Assembly: GCF_025717515.1 (NCBI RefSeq)
Contig: NZ_JAJIRN010000003.1
Location: 372,001-436,000 of the forward strand
DNA: 64,000 nucleotides
DNA from: Roseateles oligotrophus
GTDB lineage: Bacteria > Pseudomonadota > Gammaproteobacteria > Burkholderiales > Burkholderiaceae_C
Direction: 5' to 3'
This document shows, piece by piece, positions 25,916 through 36,954 of this stretch. Made by a program: the position numbers and the translations under genes. Each line of letters opens with the position of its first letter. Positions within the stretch are counted from its first letter, which is position 1. Under the pieces are notes generated by a model. It was not told where the DNA came from, did no database searches, and was given only the letters and a program-made list of their open reading frames with translations.

Positions 25916-26209
25916 TTAGTGCATCACCACCGGTTGATGCCCCATGCTGGCATAGCTTTCGATGAAATCATCCAGGTCTTCTTCACTCGGATCCTGCTCG
26001 ATCAAGGCCTCGACGCCGTCCTGAAACTGTTGGGCCAGCGCGCCTTCGATGAAGATTTCTTTACGGCTGAACTTGTCGACGATTTCGAATCCGCCGCGGT
26101 TCAACTGCAGTTCCGGGTTGGCAAGTAAAAATTCCCCAGGAAGGGGTTCGGCCACTTGAATGTCGAACTTCACGACACTGAAACTGGGGGAGTTGTAAAG
26201 CATGTGCAT
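25916..26209 (-). CDS. DUF3567 family protein
   Basis: This 97-residue acidic protein begins MHMLYNSPSFSVVKFDI and is of the DUF3567 family, which is widespread in Burkholderiales and of unknown function. It has no signal peptide or membrane segment; EEDLDDFIESYASMGHQPVVMH forms the C-terminus. The AAAGGAG Shine-Dalgarno just before ATG 26209 decides the start. It stands alone between the AAA operon and the DUF3108 gene. The bases between it and the flanking genes (25807-25915 and 26210-26377) show nothing further. Confidence 0.85.
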   Translation of the reverse strand: MHMLYNSPSFSVVKFDIQVAEPLPGEFLLANPELQLNRGGFEIVDKFSRKEIFIEGALAQQFQDGVEALIEQDPSEEDLDDFIESYASMGHQPVVMH

Positions 26210-26377
26210 GATGGCTCCTTTCAGCGTCAACTGCGGCCAGCGGCGCCTGTTTCAAGTCTTATCGGCAGAAACCGCGCCTGGCCGTGCACAAATAATGTCA
26301 GAACTCGGATCTTTTCGGTGCATTACTGCGAGAGATTTGTGCTCAAAGCGTCAAAAGATGCCGATCTCCCCCCTGAA

Positions 26378-27391
26378 TCAGGGTTGCGGCAAACCCTCGT
26401 TCAGCAGTTGCAACTCCCAGCCGCGCTCATCGGGCATCGTGAACAAGAGACGGACCGGCAGATGGTGGCGGGCGGGGTCGAGCCAAATTTCGACTTCTCC
26501 GCTGTAGGGGCCGAGCGCTGCGCGACGCAAATGCACGGTTTTGCCGATGTGGCCAAGGGGCAGGTCCAGCTCGTCGCTGCTCAGTACCTCAAAGACCCAC
26601 TCCCTGGCTTCGCCGCGCAGGCCTATCACCGTCATGCGCAATTCCCGGCCGGGCTGGAACTGTTGCGGTGTGGCGGCGACGATGGCCGCCAGTTGCAACC
26701 ACCAACTGATGCGGTCTTGCACGCCTTCGGGCATGGCTACGAGCTCGGGGCTGGTAGAAAAGCTGATCTGGCCTTGCGCCTCGCCCTGGCGAAAGTTGGT
26801 GGCGGCCGAATCGCGCGGGGCTTGGCCCGGCCGACCGGGACGTTGTTGGGTGAACCGCTCGGGGCTGAGACCTTGCAAGCTCAAGCGGCCTTCGCTGCGT
26901 GAGCCAGGGATTGGGCGGCCCTCCAGCTCGCGCTCCAAGCGCAGCGCATAGACGGCGCCATCGGGTTGCCAAGTCAGCCGAGCTTGGCCTTGGCGGCCGT
27001 TTTGCAGCAGCAGATAGGTCCAGTCGATGGCGGGTGCGATGGCGGCCGACAGCGCGGAGTCCGGAGCGATGGACTCGGCCGCAGGCGGCGCGGCTTCGGT
27101 CGCCGGAACCGGTTCCGGGCCTGCTGCCAGGGCTGATGCCGTCGCCGGCCTGGCTAGCTTGGGCGCTGCCGGCGGCGCCACTGCCGGAGTCGGCGTGGCT
27201 GCTTGGCCATATGGGGTGACCCTGATGGCTTGTGTTCGGCCCGGAACAAGCGGCTCGGCGGCCTGCCAGGGAGACAGCAGCAGCCCATGCGCGGCCAAGC
27301 TGAAGGCAGCCGCCCATGCCCAGGGGCGAATATGAGTGCCGGCAAAAAAGCCGACAAGAGTTGTTGAATTGAACCAGGGGACGCTGCGCAT
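26378..27391 (-). CDS. DUF3108 domain envelope protein
   Basis: This 337-residue protein has an N-terminal membrane anchor (about 24-40), a long Ala/Pro-rich linker (about 60-115), and a DUF3108 beta-rich domain (about 125-335). The domain shows repeated strand motifs such as GRLSLQGLSPERFTQQRPGR and the closing PVRLLFTMPDERGWELQL. The proline-rich linker resembles a periplasm-spanning TonB-like arm, so it probably reaches across the periplasm. The function is unknown. It is divergent from the fumarylacetoacetate hydrolase gene, 53 bases apart. Confidence 0.82.
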   Translation of the reverse strand: MRSVPWFNSTTLVGFFAGTHIRPWAWAAAFSLAAHGLLLSPWQAAEPLVPGRTQAIRVTPYGQAATPTPAVAPPAAPKLARPATASALAAGPEPVPATEAAPPAAESIAPDSALSAAIAPAIDWTYLLLQNGRQGQARLTWQPDGAVYALRLERELEGRPIPGSRSEGRLSLQGLSPERFTQQRPGRPGQAPRDSAATNFRQGEAQGQISFSTSPELVAMPEGVQDRISWWLQLAAIVAATPQQFQPGRELRMTVIGLRGEAREWVFEVLSSDELDLPLGHIGKTVHLRRAALGPYSGEVEIWLDPARHHLPVRLLFTMPDERGWELQLLNEGLPQP

Positions 27392-27444
27392 TGGACAATG
27401 CTGCCAGCTTTTTGTTTAATGCTTTGCCGCTTTTTGCCTCATCG

Positions 27445-28443
27445 ATGAAACTTGCTACCTACAAAGATGGCTCACGCGACGGCCAACTGCTGGTCGTGTC
27501 GCGCGATTTGAGCCAGGCCCATTACGCCAACGGCATCGCCACGCGCATGCAACAAGTCGTCGATGACTGGGGTTTCTTGTCGCCTCAGTTGGAGGAGTTG
27601 TATGCCCAACTGAACCATGGCAAGTTGCGCCACGCCTTCAATTTCGAGCCCAAACAATGTATGGCGCCCTTGCCTCGGGCCTTCCAATGGGTTGCCGGTG
27701 GCGCGTATTCGAATCATCTAGACCTGTTGCGCAAGGCCGGTGGCGCCGATTTGGCCGCGGGCCAGTTGGTCGATCCCCTGATGATGCAGGGTGGCAGCGA
27801 TGATTTTTTGGGCCCTTGCGAGCCGGCGCAATTCGCATCCGAGGCGATGGGTGTCGACTTTGAAGCCGGCCTGGCCGTCGTCACCGGCGATGTGGCCGTC
27901 GGCGCGTCGGCGGCGCAGGCCTTGGAGGGCGTGCGTCTGCTGATGTTGGTGAACGACTGGCGCCTGCGCCATTTGATGCCGGCCGAGTTGGCCAAGGGCC
28001 ATGGCTTGCTGCAAAGCCGGCCCGCTACTGCCTTCAGTCCGGTCGCCGTCACCCCCGATGAGTTGGGCTCGGCCTGGAGTGGCGGGCGCGTCGATCTACC
28101 GCTGCAGTCGATGTGGAACGGCCGCAAGGTGGGCCTTTGCGAGGCCGGCTCGGACATGAGCTTCCACTTCGGGGCTTTGATCGCGCATGCGGCCAAGACG
28201 CGCCGTTTGCGCGCCGGGGCCATCGTTGGTTCGGGCTGCGTCAGCAATAAAGACAGCAGCCGAGGTTACGGCTGCATTGCCGAAAAGCGCGCGCTTGAGC
28301 TGCTGGAATCGGGTCAAGCCAAGACCGAGTACATGCAATTCGGCGATAGCATTCGGATCGAAATGAAGGGGCGCGATGGCCTCAGCCTGTTCGGGGCCAT
28401 CGACCAAGATGTCACCTCCTTGGCCGAGGCGCTCGCGCCTTGA
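27445..28443 (+). CDS. Fumarylacetoacetate hydrolase family protein
   Basis: This 332-residue enzyme of the FAH superfamily has the betaproteobacterial form beginning MKLATYKDGSRDGQL. Metal and active-site motifs are QGGSDDFLGP, the GVDFEAGLAVVTGDV acidic cluster, and SFHFGALIAHAAKTRRLRAGAIVGSG. Members cleave or decarboxylate acylpyruvate-type compounds in aromatic or sugar acid degradation; the substrate is not shown here. An in-frame start at 27391 would overlap the divergent gene's start, so ATG 27445 is used. It is followed by the DUF4197 gene after 34 bases. Confidence 0.9.
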   Translation: MKLATYKDGSRDGQLLVVSRDLSQAHYANGIATRMQQVVDDWGFLSPQLEELYAQLNHGKLRHAFNFEPKQCMAPLPRAFQWVAGGAYSNHLDLLRKAGGADLAAGQLVDPLMMQGGSDDFLGPCEPAQFASEAMGVDFEAGLAVVTGDVAVGASAAQALEGVRLLMLVNDWRLRHLMPAELAKGHGLLQSRPATAFSPVAVTPDELGSAWSGGRVDLPLQSMWNGRKVGLCEAGSDMSFHFGALIAHAAKTRRLRAGAIVGSGCVSNKDSSRGYGCIAEKRALELLESGQAKTEYMQFGDSIRIEMKGRDGLSLFGAIDQDVTSLAEALAP

Positions 28444-28477
28444 TACGGGCGGAATGAAATTTCAAACGGGAGACGCT

Positions 28478-29158
28478 ATGCAACGCAGGCAGATGATGTT
28501 GACGATGATTTTGGCCGCTGGCGCTACGCTGCCCGCCGCCATGGCTTGGGCCGCCGTCACCGAGAGCGATGCCGCTTCGGGCATCCGCGTGGCGCTGGAG
28601 CGTGGCGCGGAGGCGGCGGTTGCGGGCTTGGGCAAGACGGATGGTTTCATGGGTAACCCGGCGGTCAAGATCGAGCTGCCGGGCTATTTGAAGGACGGCG
28701 CCAAGCTGCTGAAAATGACCGGCCAAGGCAAGCAGGTGGATGAGTTGCTGCTGGCCATGAACCGGGCGGCCGAGGCCGCGGTGCCGGCGGCTCGGCCTTT
28801 GCTGCTGAATGCGGTCAAGTCCATCAGCGTCGAAGACGCGCTGCAAATCATCAAGGGCGACGACGCTTCGGTCACCCGCTTCTTCGCCGCCAAGACCCGC
28901 GAACCCCTGACCGCGCAGTTTTTGCCCATCGTCACGCATGCGACCGAAAAAGTGGCGTTGGCGGAAAAGTACAACGCGGTGGCCGGCAAGGGCGTCGGCT
29001 TCGGGTTGGTCAAGGCCGAGGATGCCAATATCCAGCAATACGTGACCAAGCGTGCGCTGGACGGGCTGTTCCTGATGATTGCCGAAGAAGAACGCAAGAT
29101 CCGCAAGGATCCCTTGGCCAGCGGCAGCGCCTTGTTGAAGAAGGTGTTTGGGGGCTGA
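28478..29158 (+). CDS. DUF4197 secreted protein
   Basis: This is a 226-residue exported protein of the DUF4197 family. The signal peptide is at 1-25 (MQRRQMMLTMILAAGATLPAAMAWA), followed by an all-helical domain. Recognisable segments are SGIRVALERGAEAAVAGLG, NPAVKIELPG, MNRAAEAAVPAAR, SVEDALQIIKGDD, and the closing DGLFLMIAEEERKIRKDP. The GGGAG ribosome site selects ATG 28478; ATG 28454 is in frame but lacks one. The biological role is unknown. It runs in the same direction as the hydrolase gene and may be cotranscribed. Confidence 0.9.
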   Translation: MQRRQMMLTMILAAGATLPAAMAWAAVTESDAASGIRVALERGAEAAVAGLGKTDGFMGNPAVKIELPGYLKDGAKLLKMTGQGKQVDELLLAMNRAAEAAVPAARPLLLNAVKSISVEDALQIIKGDDASVTRFFAAKTREPLTAQFLPIVTHATEKVALAEKYNAVAGKGVGFGLVKAEDANIQQYVTKRALDGLFLMIAEEERKIRKDPLASGSALLKKVFGG

Positions 29159-29227
29159 TTTTGTTCAAGGGCCGGTCCAGTGGACAATACGGGCTTGATT
29201 CCTTTTGTAGTATTTCAGCGCCCGCCC

Positions 29228-29953
29228 ATGAACGAAGCCCTTACACCCGCGCCAACTTTGGCTTTGGATACTCCCGCCGAAGCGATTGTCGAAGTGGCAG
29301 CCGACGCTGTCGAAGTTGTTGCTGAGGTCGCGACACCCGTCGCCTCGGCCGCCAATGAGATGAGCCCGGCCGCCTGTGCCGCCAAACTGAAGGAGCTGTT
29401 CCCGGCCTTGTTCGTCGGTGGCGGCGTCAAGCCCTTGAAGCTGCGCGTGCAGGCCGATATTCAGGAGCGTGCGCCCGGCGTCTTTACCAAGTCGGCCTTA
29501 TCGGCGTTCTTGCGTCGCCATACCGGCAGCACCAGTTATTTGATGGCCATCAGCAAGGCCCGCACCCGTTTTGATCTGGACGGTCAGCCGGCCGGTGATT
29601 TGAGCGATGAGCATCGTGCCGCCGCGCTAGAAGAGTTGGCCCGTCGACGCGGCCTTCAGCAAGAGCGTATCGACTTGGAACAGGCGCAGGCCCGTAACCG
29701 CGCCGGCTTGTTGCATGATTTCGAACGCACCACCTTGACCCTGCCCAACTTCTGCGCGCTCAAAGGTGTGACGCCCGAAGAGCTGCCCGGTTTGCTGGAG
29801 ATTGCCCGCCAAGAGGCCGCCGCACAGCCGCCGGCGCGGGATGCACGGGGCCCTCGCGAGGCGCGCGACAACCGGCCTCAGCATGCTCCGCGTGGTCGTG
29901 AGCGCACGCAAGAGCGCGACCTTGGCCGTGGTGGGCGGCGCGGCGGTCGGTAA
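29228..29953 (+). CDS. proQ: ProQ/FinO family RNA chaperone
   Basis: This is a 241-residue RNA-binding protein. After an Ala/Val-rich leader (1-45), the ProQ/FinO domain spans about 46-150, with LKELFPALF, KPLKLRVQADI, KSALSAFLRRHTGSTSYL and RFDLDGQPAGDLSDEHRAAA. A linker with a helical AQARNRAGLLHDFERTT segment leads to an Arg/Gly-rich tail (about 205-241), which probably adds RNA affinity. It is much shorter in N-terminal basic content than E. coli ProQ, so the two may differ in RNA targets. It is downstream of the DUF4197 gene and separate from the PEP-CTERM gene that follows after 176 bases. Confidence 0.88.
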   Translation: MNEALTPAPTLALDTPAEAIVEVAADAVEVVAEVATPVASAANEMSPAACAAKLKELFPALFVGGGVKPLKLRVQADIQERAPGVFTKSALSAFLRRHTGSTSYLMAISKARTRFDLDGQPAGDLSDEHRAAALEELARRRGLQQERIDLEQAQARNRAGLLHDFERTTLTLPNFCALKGVTPEELPGLLEIARQEAAAQPPARDARGPREARDNRPQHAPRGRERTQERDLGRGGRRGGR

Positions 29954-30129
29954 TATTTCACGTTGCTCAGCGCGTGCCGACTTTGTCAAGCTGCGGAAAA
30001 CCTTTGCGTAGAAGACGCTAGTGAAATCTCTTCGCTCGGCTGATAACTTATGACTTCGCTGGAAGGTTTGGTGAACAAAGACGCCAAACCCTCTCGAACA
30101 GTCATTGCAACCGAGTGGAGAGAGAAACT

Positions 30130-30852
30130 ATGAAACGTCTGGTACTTTTGAGCATTGCCGCTGCCTGCGGCCTGGCCAATGCGGCCGAGCTTTATAACAA
30201 TGGCCCGGTGGTGAACGGCCCCGGCGCGAACGCCGGCTTGTCGGTTTTGACCTCGCCTGCAACAACGCTGGGTTTCGGCGCACAGACCACGGCCAATAAC
30301 CGGGTTGCCGATGACTTCACCGTTGCAGGTGGCGGCTGGAACGTTCAGAGCCTGGACTTCTTCGGCTATCAGACCAATGCCGGCGCATTTACCTTTCAAC
30401 AAGCATCTTGGAGCGTTGTTTCGGGTTCCATCGATGGTGCAGTTGTCGCTAGCGGCGTCACCAATGTGACAGATGGCGGGCGCATGGGCTACCGTGTGTC
30501 GGAAACAACCCTGACCAGTACCGCACGCGGTATTTACAAGGCGCAGGCAGATGTGACCGATTTTTCTTTGAGCGACGGACATTACTGGTTGCTCTGGAGC
30601 TTGACCGGTACGGCGGCGTCTGGCCCATGGCAGCCGCCAACATCCGATGCCCGCACCGGCAATGCGATGCAGTCGATTGCCGGCGCTGCGTTTCTCGGGC
30701 TGGCCGATGCTGGTAGTACCTTGACCGTCGAACTGCCTTTCGCCATCAACGGCATGACAGCCGCTGTGCCCGAGCCCAGCAGCTATATGCTGATGTTGGC
30801 CGGTGGTCTGGCAATGGCTGGTTTGGTGCGTCGCCGCCGCAAGCAAGACTGA
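30130..30852 (+). CDS. PEP-CTERM sorting domain protein 1
   Basis: This 240-residue exported protein has a signal peptide at about 1-18 and a beta-rich body beginning [15 protein letters not shown]-terminal sorting tag has the usual three parts: VPEPSSY, a hydrophobic helix ([13 protein letters not shown]), and RRRRKQD. An exosortase, not in this window, would cut at the PEP motif. ATG 30130 follows a GGAGAGAG Shine-Dalgarno. A 7-base inverted repeat (30065-30071 with 30084-30090) lies upstream, of unknown meaning. The body has no recognised catalytic motif, so the function is unknown. The intrinsic terminator at 30894-30931 ends its transcript. Confidence 0.85.
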   Translation: MKRLVLLSIAAACGLANAAELYNNGPVVNGPGANAGLSVLTSPATTLGFGAQTTANNRVADDFTVAGGGWNVQSLDFFGYQTNAGAFTFQQASWSVVSGSIDGAVVASGVTNVTDGGRMGYRVSETTLTSTARGIYKAQADVTDFSLSDGHYWLLWSLTGTAASGPWQPPTSDARTGNAMQSIAGAAFLGLADAGSTLTVELPFAINGMTAAVPEPSSYMLMLAGGLAMAGLVRRRRKQD

Positions 30853-30893
30853 TTTCAAGAGCCACGGTGCGGGGTCTTTGCGACCCGACGCCT

Positions 30894-30931
30894 GAAAAAG
30901 CGCTCGCATGTCTGCGGGCGCTTTTGTTTTT
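30894..30931 (+). terminator. Intrinsic terminator after PEP-CTERM gene 1
   Basis: A 9-base stem (30900-30908 with 30913-30921, one G-U pair) with a TGTC loop is preceded by AAAAA and followed by TTTTGTTTTT. It lies between the PEP-CTERM gene and metH1, so the two are separate transcription units on this reading. Confidence 0.85.
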
Positions 30932-30977
30932 GAGGTTTGTTTTTCGCCAGACCCGCGCAGCTTTCTACAATGCTGGC

Positions 30978-32042
30978 ATGAATACCGCTTCCACCATCAG
31001 CTACACCCGCGGCGCGGCCCTGCCCGCCATCCTGCAACAGCGCATCGCGATTTTGGATGGCGCCATGGGCACGATGATCCAGCGCTACAAACTGACCGAG
31101 GCCGATTTCCGGGGTGAGCGCTTTGCCGACCACCCCAAGGACCTGAAAGGAAATAACGACTTGCTCGTGCTGACAAGGCCCGATGTGATCAGCGAGATCC
31201 ACGAGCAATACCTCGCAGCCGGCTCCGACATCATTGAGACCAATACCTTCGGCACCACCTCGGTCGCGCAAGAGGACTATGGCCTCGAAGGCCTAGCCTT
31301 GGAGATGAATGTGGCGGCGGCCCGCATCGCCCGCGCCGCCTGCGACAAATACAGCACGCCCGACAAGCCCCGCTTCGCCGCCGGCGCTTTGGGCCCCACG
31401 CCGCGCACCGCCAGCATCAGCCCCGACGTCAACGACCCCGGTGCCCGCAATGTCGATTTCGACACCTTGCGCGCCGCCTATTACGAGCAGGCCAAGGGCT
31501 TGTTGGACGGCGGGGTCGATCTGTTCCTGGTTGAGACCATTTTTGACACCTTGAATGCCAAGGCGGCGATCTTCGCGCTGGATGAGTTGATGGAAGACAC
31601 CGGCGAGCGCTTGCCGGTGATCGTCTCCGGCACCGTCACCGACGCGTCCGGCCGCATTCTGTCAGGTCAGACAGTGACCGCCTTCTGGCATTCGGTGCGC
31701 CACGCCCGGCCCTTGGCGATTGGCCTCAACTGTGCCTTGGGTGCCACGCTGATGCGCCCCTATATCGAGGAGCTGTCCAAGGCGGCGGGTGCGACGGCGA
31801 TCAGCTGCTACCCGAACGCCGGCCTGCCCAACCCGATGAGCGACACCGGCTTTGACGAGACGCCGGATGTGACCGGGCGGCTGATGGAGGAGTTTGCCAA
31901 AAGCGGTTTCTTGAACATCGCCGGCGGCTGCTGCGGTACCACGCCGGACCATATCGCGGCGATTGCGCGCCAGGTGTCGGCCTACAAGCCGCGTGTCAGC
32001 GGAGAGAAGTTCTTCAGCGAGCTGGTGACGCAAGAAGCCTGA
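30978..32042 (+). CDS. metH: Methionine synthase, homocysteine-binding half
   Basis: This 354-residue protein is the first module of cobalamin-dependent methionine synthase, the zinc-dependent homocysteine methyltransferase barrel. Motifs seen are [36 protein letters not shown] and the zinc-binding cysteines in GLNCALG and [10 protein letters not shown]. The folate, cobalamin and activation modules are on the separate gene at 33467-36214, so methionine synthase is split in two. The start is ATG 30978, with a weak ribosome site. Its stop abuts the stop of the convergent HD-GYP gene (TGATCA). No riboswitch is seen ahead of this half. Confidence 0.95.
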   Translation: MNTASTISYTRGAALPAILQQRIAILDGAMGTMIQRYKLTEADFRGERFADHPKDLKGNNDLLVLTRPDVISEIHEQYLAAGSDIIETNTFGTTSVAQEDYGLEGLALEMNVAAARIARAACDKYSTPDKPRFAAGALGPTPRTASISPDVNDPGARNVDFDTLRAAYYEQAKGLLDGGVDLFLVETIFDTLNAKAAIFALDELMEDTGERLPVIVSGTVTDASGRILSGQTVTAFWHSVRHARPLAIGLNCALGATLMRPYIEELSKAAGATAISCYPNAGLPNPMSDTGFDETPDVTGRLMEEFAKSGFLNIAGGCCGTTPDHIAAIARQVSAYKPRVSGEKFFSELVTQEA

Positions 32043-33236
32043 TCAGAGCTTCAACAACTTTTCCATCGACACCCTGAGTTTCAGCTCATGCGGCGCCAAG
32101 CTGGCGCTGACGGCCTGGGCGGCCAAGCGGGTGTCGCGAGGCACCGGCTCACTGAGCGGGTTGCCGCTTTTGCCCAGCAAGCTGGCGACCATAGGCTCGG
32201 TGGCGCTGTGGCCGCGCTTGAAGACGATGCCGACCTCGCCATTGGCCAGTCGCACCAGACTGCCCAGCGGGTAGAGGCCGATGGTCTTGACGATGGCAGC
32301 GCCGGCTTCGTCGGGCTGCTTCAGCTCATCCAAAAAAACCGCGCGGGCCGCCATTGCACCGGGTTGCGCCTTGCGCGAACCGCGTGGGCTGACGCGCGAG
32401 GCGAACATATCGATGCGGCGTAACAGTCGGGCCAATTGCTCGGCCGGGGCACGGCCGGCCAAAGGGCCGGGGCCGGCATCGTGGTGCAGGCAAACGGTCT
32501 TGAGCCACAACTCGGAACTAGCGCCCAGCTCCGTCAACAGGGTGGCCGAGCGGTCGCCATGTGAAATCAGGGCCTGGCTTTGGCTGTGGCTGGGTTCTTC
32601 AAGCTGGGTGGCCAGTCGGTCTTGCTGGGCGCTGATGCTGATATTCATGCTCAAGGCGGCTTGCGTCAGCGCCAGCCGCCAGTCATCGGGCCAGCCGAGC
32701 TTGGCTGCACACAATTCGGCCAAGGCCAGGCAGAGCAGGGCGTGGCGGCCGCTGTATTTCTCGAAGCCTTGGCTGGCGTCGTAAATCAACAGCATCAGGA
32801 TCGCATCGGGCTTGTTGCTTAGGCGCGCCACCGCATCGTTGTGCAGTTGCTGGAAGCGGCCGCGGAAGTCATCGGTACGCGGGTCGCGCAGCAGGCTGTG
32901 TGCATGCATTTGCAAATCGGCCCAAGCGGCCTGCTCGCCGAGATCGACCTTCTTGTTGCGATCTTGCCTGATGAAATCGGCCTGCACCTTGACGATGTCG
33001 CCCAGATTGGCGCCTTGGTGCATCAAGGTGTCCATCTTGTGGGCCTGAGCGCGATGGTATTCCTTGGTCTCGTGAGCCAAGACCCAAACGCCACTCGCCA
33101 GCAGAGCCTGCATTTGCGGCGCGTTGCTCAGGGTCTGACCGCTGGCGACCAGCAGCTTGCCGGACGAGTCGCGCAGGGAAAACGTCAGCACCTGGCCGAC
33201 GCGCAGGCTGTTGGGGGGTAGCTGTATCAGATCCAT
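32043..33236 (-). CDS. Degenerate HD-GYP domain protein
   Basis: This 397-residue cytosolic protein follows the layout of HD-GYP c-di-GMP phosphodiesterases. It has a short N-terminal DUF3391-like part (1-70) and a helical domain with GRHALLCLALAELCAAKLG, CLHHDAGPG and an RRIDMFASRVSPRGSRK segment that replaces the usual VADVYDALTS-PYR. The catalytic HD pair expected after the helix (LLHDIG in active enzymes) is replaced by LSMNIS, and the GYP loop is lost. It is therefore probably a catalytically inactive receptor or scaffold. ATG 33236 is clear. It is convergent with metH and sits between the two metH parts. Confidence 0.72.
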   Translation of the reverse strand: MDLIQLPPNSLRVGQVLTFSLRDSSGKLLVASGQTLSNAPQMQALLASGVWVLAHETKEYHRAQAHKMDTLMHQGANLGDIVKVQADFIRQDRNKKVDLGEQAAWADLQMHAHSLLRDPRTDDFRGRFQQLHNDAVARLSNKPDAILMLLIYDASQGFEKYSGRHALLCLALAELCAAKLGWPDDWRLALTQAALSMNISISAQQDRLATQLEEPSHSQSQALISHGDRSATLLTELGASSELWLKTVCLHHDAGPGPLAGRAPAEQLARLLRRIDMFASRVSPRGSRKAQPGAMAARAVFLDELKQPDEAGAAIVKTIGLYPLGSLVRLANGEVGIVFKRGHSATEPMVASLLGKSGNPLSEPVPRDTRLAAQAVSASLAPHELKLRVSMEKLLKL

Positions 33237-33307
33237 GTTGAATCATTGTCGGCTGATGTGGCTGCAAATTCAGCCGTGTTGCTGCGCTGCCTGTAAAATC
33301 GCGCACG

Positions 33308-33410
33308 GTTCAAGGAGCGTTGCGACCAGTCCACCCGCATCAAGCGGTGGCTCGCCAGGCTTGAACAGGCAGTCCAAGCCGATCTGGGCTGCTGATAACG
33401 ACGCTCACCG
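33308..33410 (+). ncRNA. S-adenosylhomocysteine (SAH) riboswitch ahead of metH2
   Basis: The sequence follows the SAH riboswitch known from betaproteobacterial metH and ahcY leaders. P1 is GTTCAAG (33308-33314) with CTTGAAC (33360-33366). P2 begins with GCGA (33322-33325) pairing TCGC (33352-33355) and continues with CCACC/GGTGG-type pairing at 33331-33350. The conserved GGAGCGTTGCGACC and CCAGGCTTG cores are present. A pseudoknot is possible between GAGCGT (33316-33321) and ACGCTC (33401-33406). The gene that follows is the cobalamin part of methionine synthase, which uses homocysteine from SAH breakdown, so the location fits. Raised SAH is expected to turn the gene on. The bases between 33237 and 33307 show no other element. 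Confidence 0.9.
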
Positions 33411-33466
33411 ATCCATGTTTTTGTGGCCGCGGTGAGTTCGCGGCCCGATGTTTCCTCGAGGCCGCC

Positions 33467-36214
<2,748 letters not shown>

Positions 36215-36323
36215 GTCAAAGTAACACTGGCCGCTTGGTTGCGGTTTGACTCCTCTGAGATGCTACCTTCCAGCCTCGGGATAAGCCTGTCCCCTGAGTT
36301 TGGATTTGAGGAGCTTTGTTCGG

Positions 36324-36947
36324 ATGAAATCAGTGCAAATTGCCGTCGGTGGCGTCGCGGTTCTGGCCTTGTTGGGCGGAGCTTTCCAGGCCGGACGCAG
36401 CCAAATCTTGGCGCCGACCGCTGCGGCCGAGCCTGCCGTCGTGGCCGCACCGCTGGCGACCCTAGCTCCGGTGGGTGAGCCGTTGAATACCGGCGCCGGC
36501 AGCAGCCCCGAAGTCGCAGCGCCGGCCAAGAAAGTGTCGCTTGCCCCCAAAGCGGTCGAGCCGCCTTTGCCTCGGCAAGACGCCCAGGCGCCCGTCGCTG
36601 AGGCGCCCAAGCTGTGTGCCGAATGCGCGACCGTCGTGGATGTTCGCAGCGAGCAGCGCGAAGGCAAGGCCAGCGGCATAGGCGTTGTCGGCGGGGCCCT
36701 GCTGGGCGGTTTGTTGGGCCACCAAGTGGGCGGCGGCACGGGCAAGAAATTGGCGACCGTTGCCGGCGCGGCGGCCGGCGGCTTTGCCGGCAATCAGGTC
36801 GAGAAAAGCCATGGCGCTCACCAGGTCTGGACGGTCCGCGTGAGCTACCCGGACGGCGGCAAACGCAGCTTTGAGTTTGACCATCAACCCGAGTTTCGCG
36901 TGAATGCCGTGGTGCGGGTGCATAACGGTTCACTTGAACGCTACTGA
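36324..36947 (+). CDS. Glycine-zipper membrane protein
   Basis: This 207-residue protein has an N-terminal membrane anchor (about 5-23), an Ala/Pro-rich linker (about 30-95), and a glycine-zipper 2TM domain (about 115-155, GIGVVGGALLGGLLGHQVGGGTG and similar). A C-terminal basic strand region follows (HQVWTVRVSYPDGGKRSFEF). Related proteins include SlyB and outer-membrane 17-kDa antigens. No lipobox is seen, so an inner-membrane anchor is more likely than a lipoprotein. ATG 36324 has GAGGAG upstream at longer-than-usual distance. It is between metH2 and comM, with no obvious link to either. Confidence 0.8.
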   Translation: MKSVQIAVGGVAVLALLGGAFQAGRSQILAPTAAAEPAVVAAPLATLAPVGEPLNTGAGSSPEVAAPAKKVSLAPKAVEPPLPRQDAQAPVAEAPKLCAECATVVDVRSEQREGKASGIGVVGGALLGGLLGHQVGGGTGKKLATVAGAAAGGFAGNQVEKSHGAHQVWTVRVSYPDGGKRSFEFDHQPEFRVNAVVRVHNGSLERY

Positions 36948-36954
36948 GGCCAGC

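Noticed and set aside
30065-30090. Seven-base inverted repeat before the first PEP-CTERM gene
   Set aside because: The stem is short and the loop 12 bases; without conservation data it is not a supportable element.
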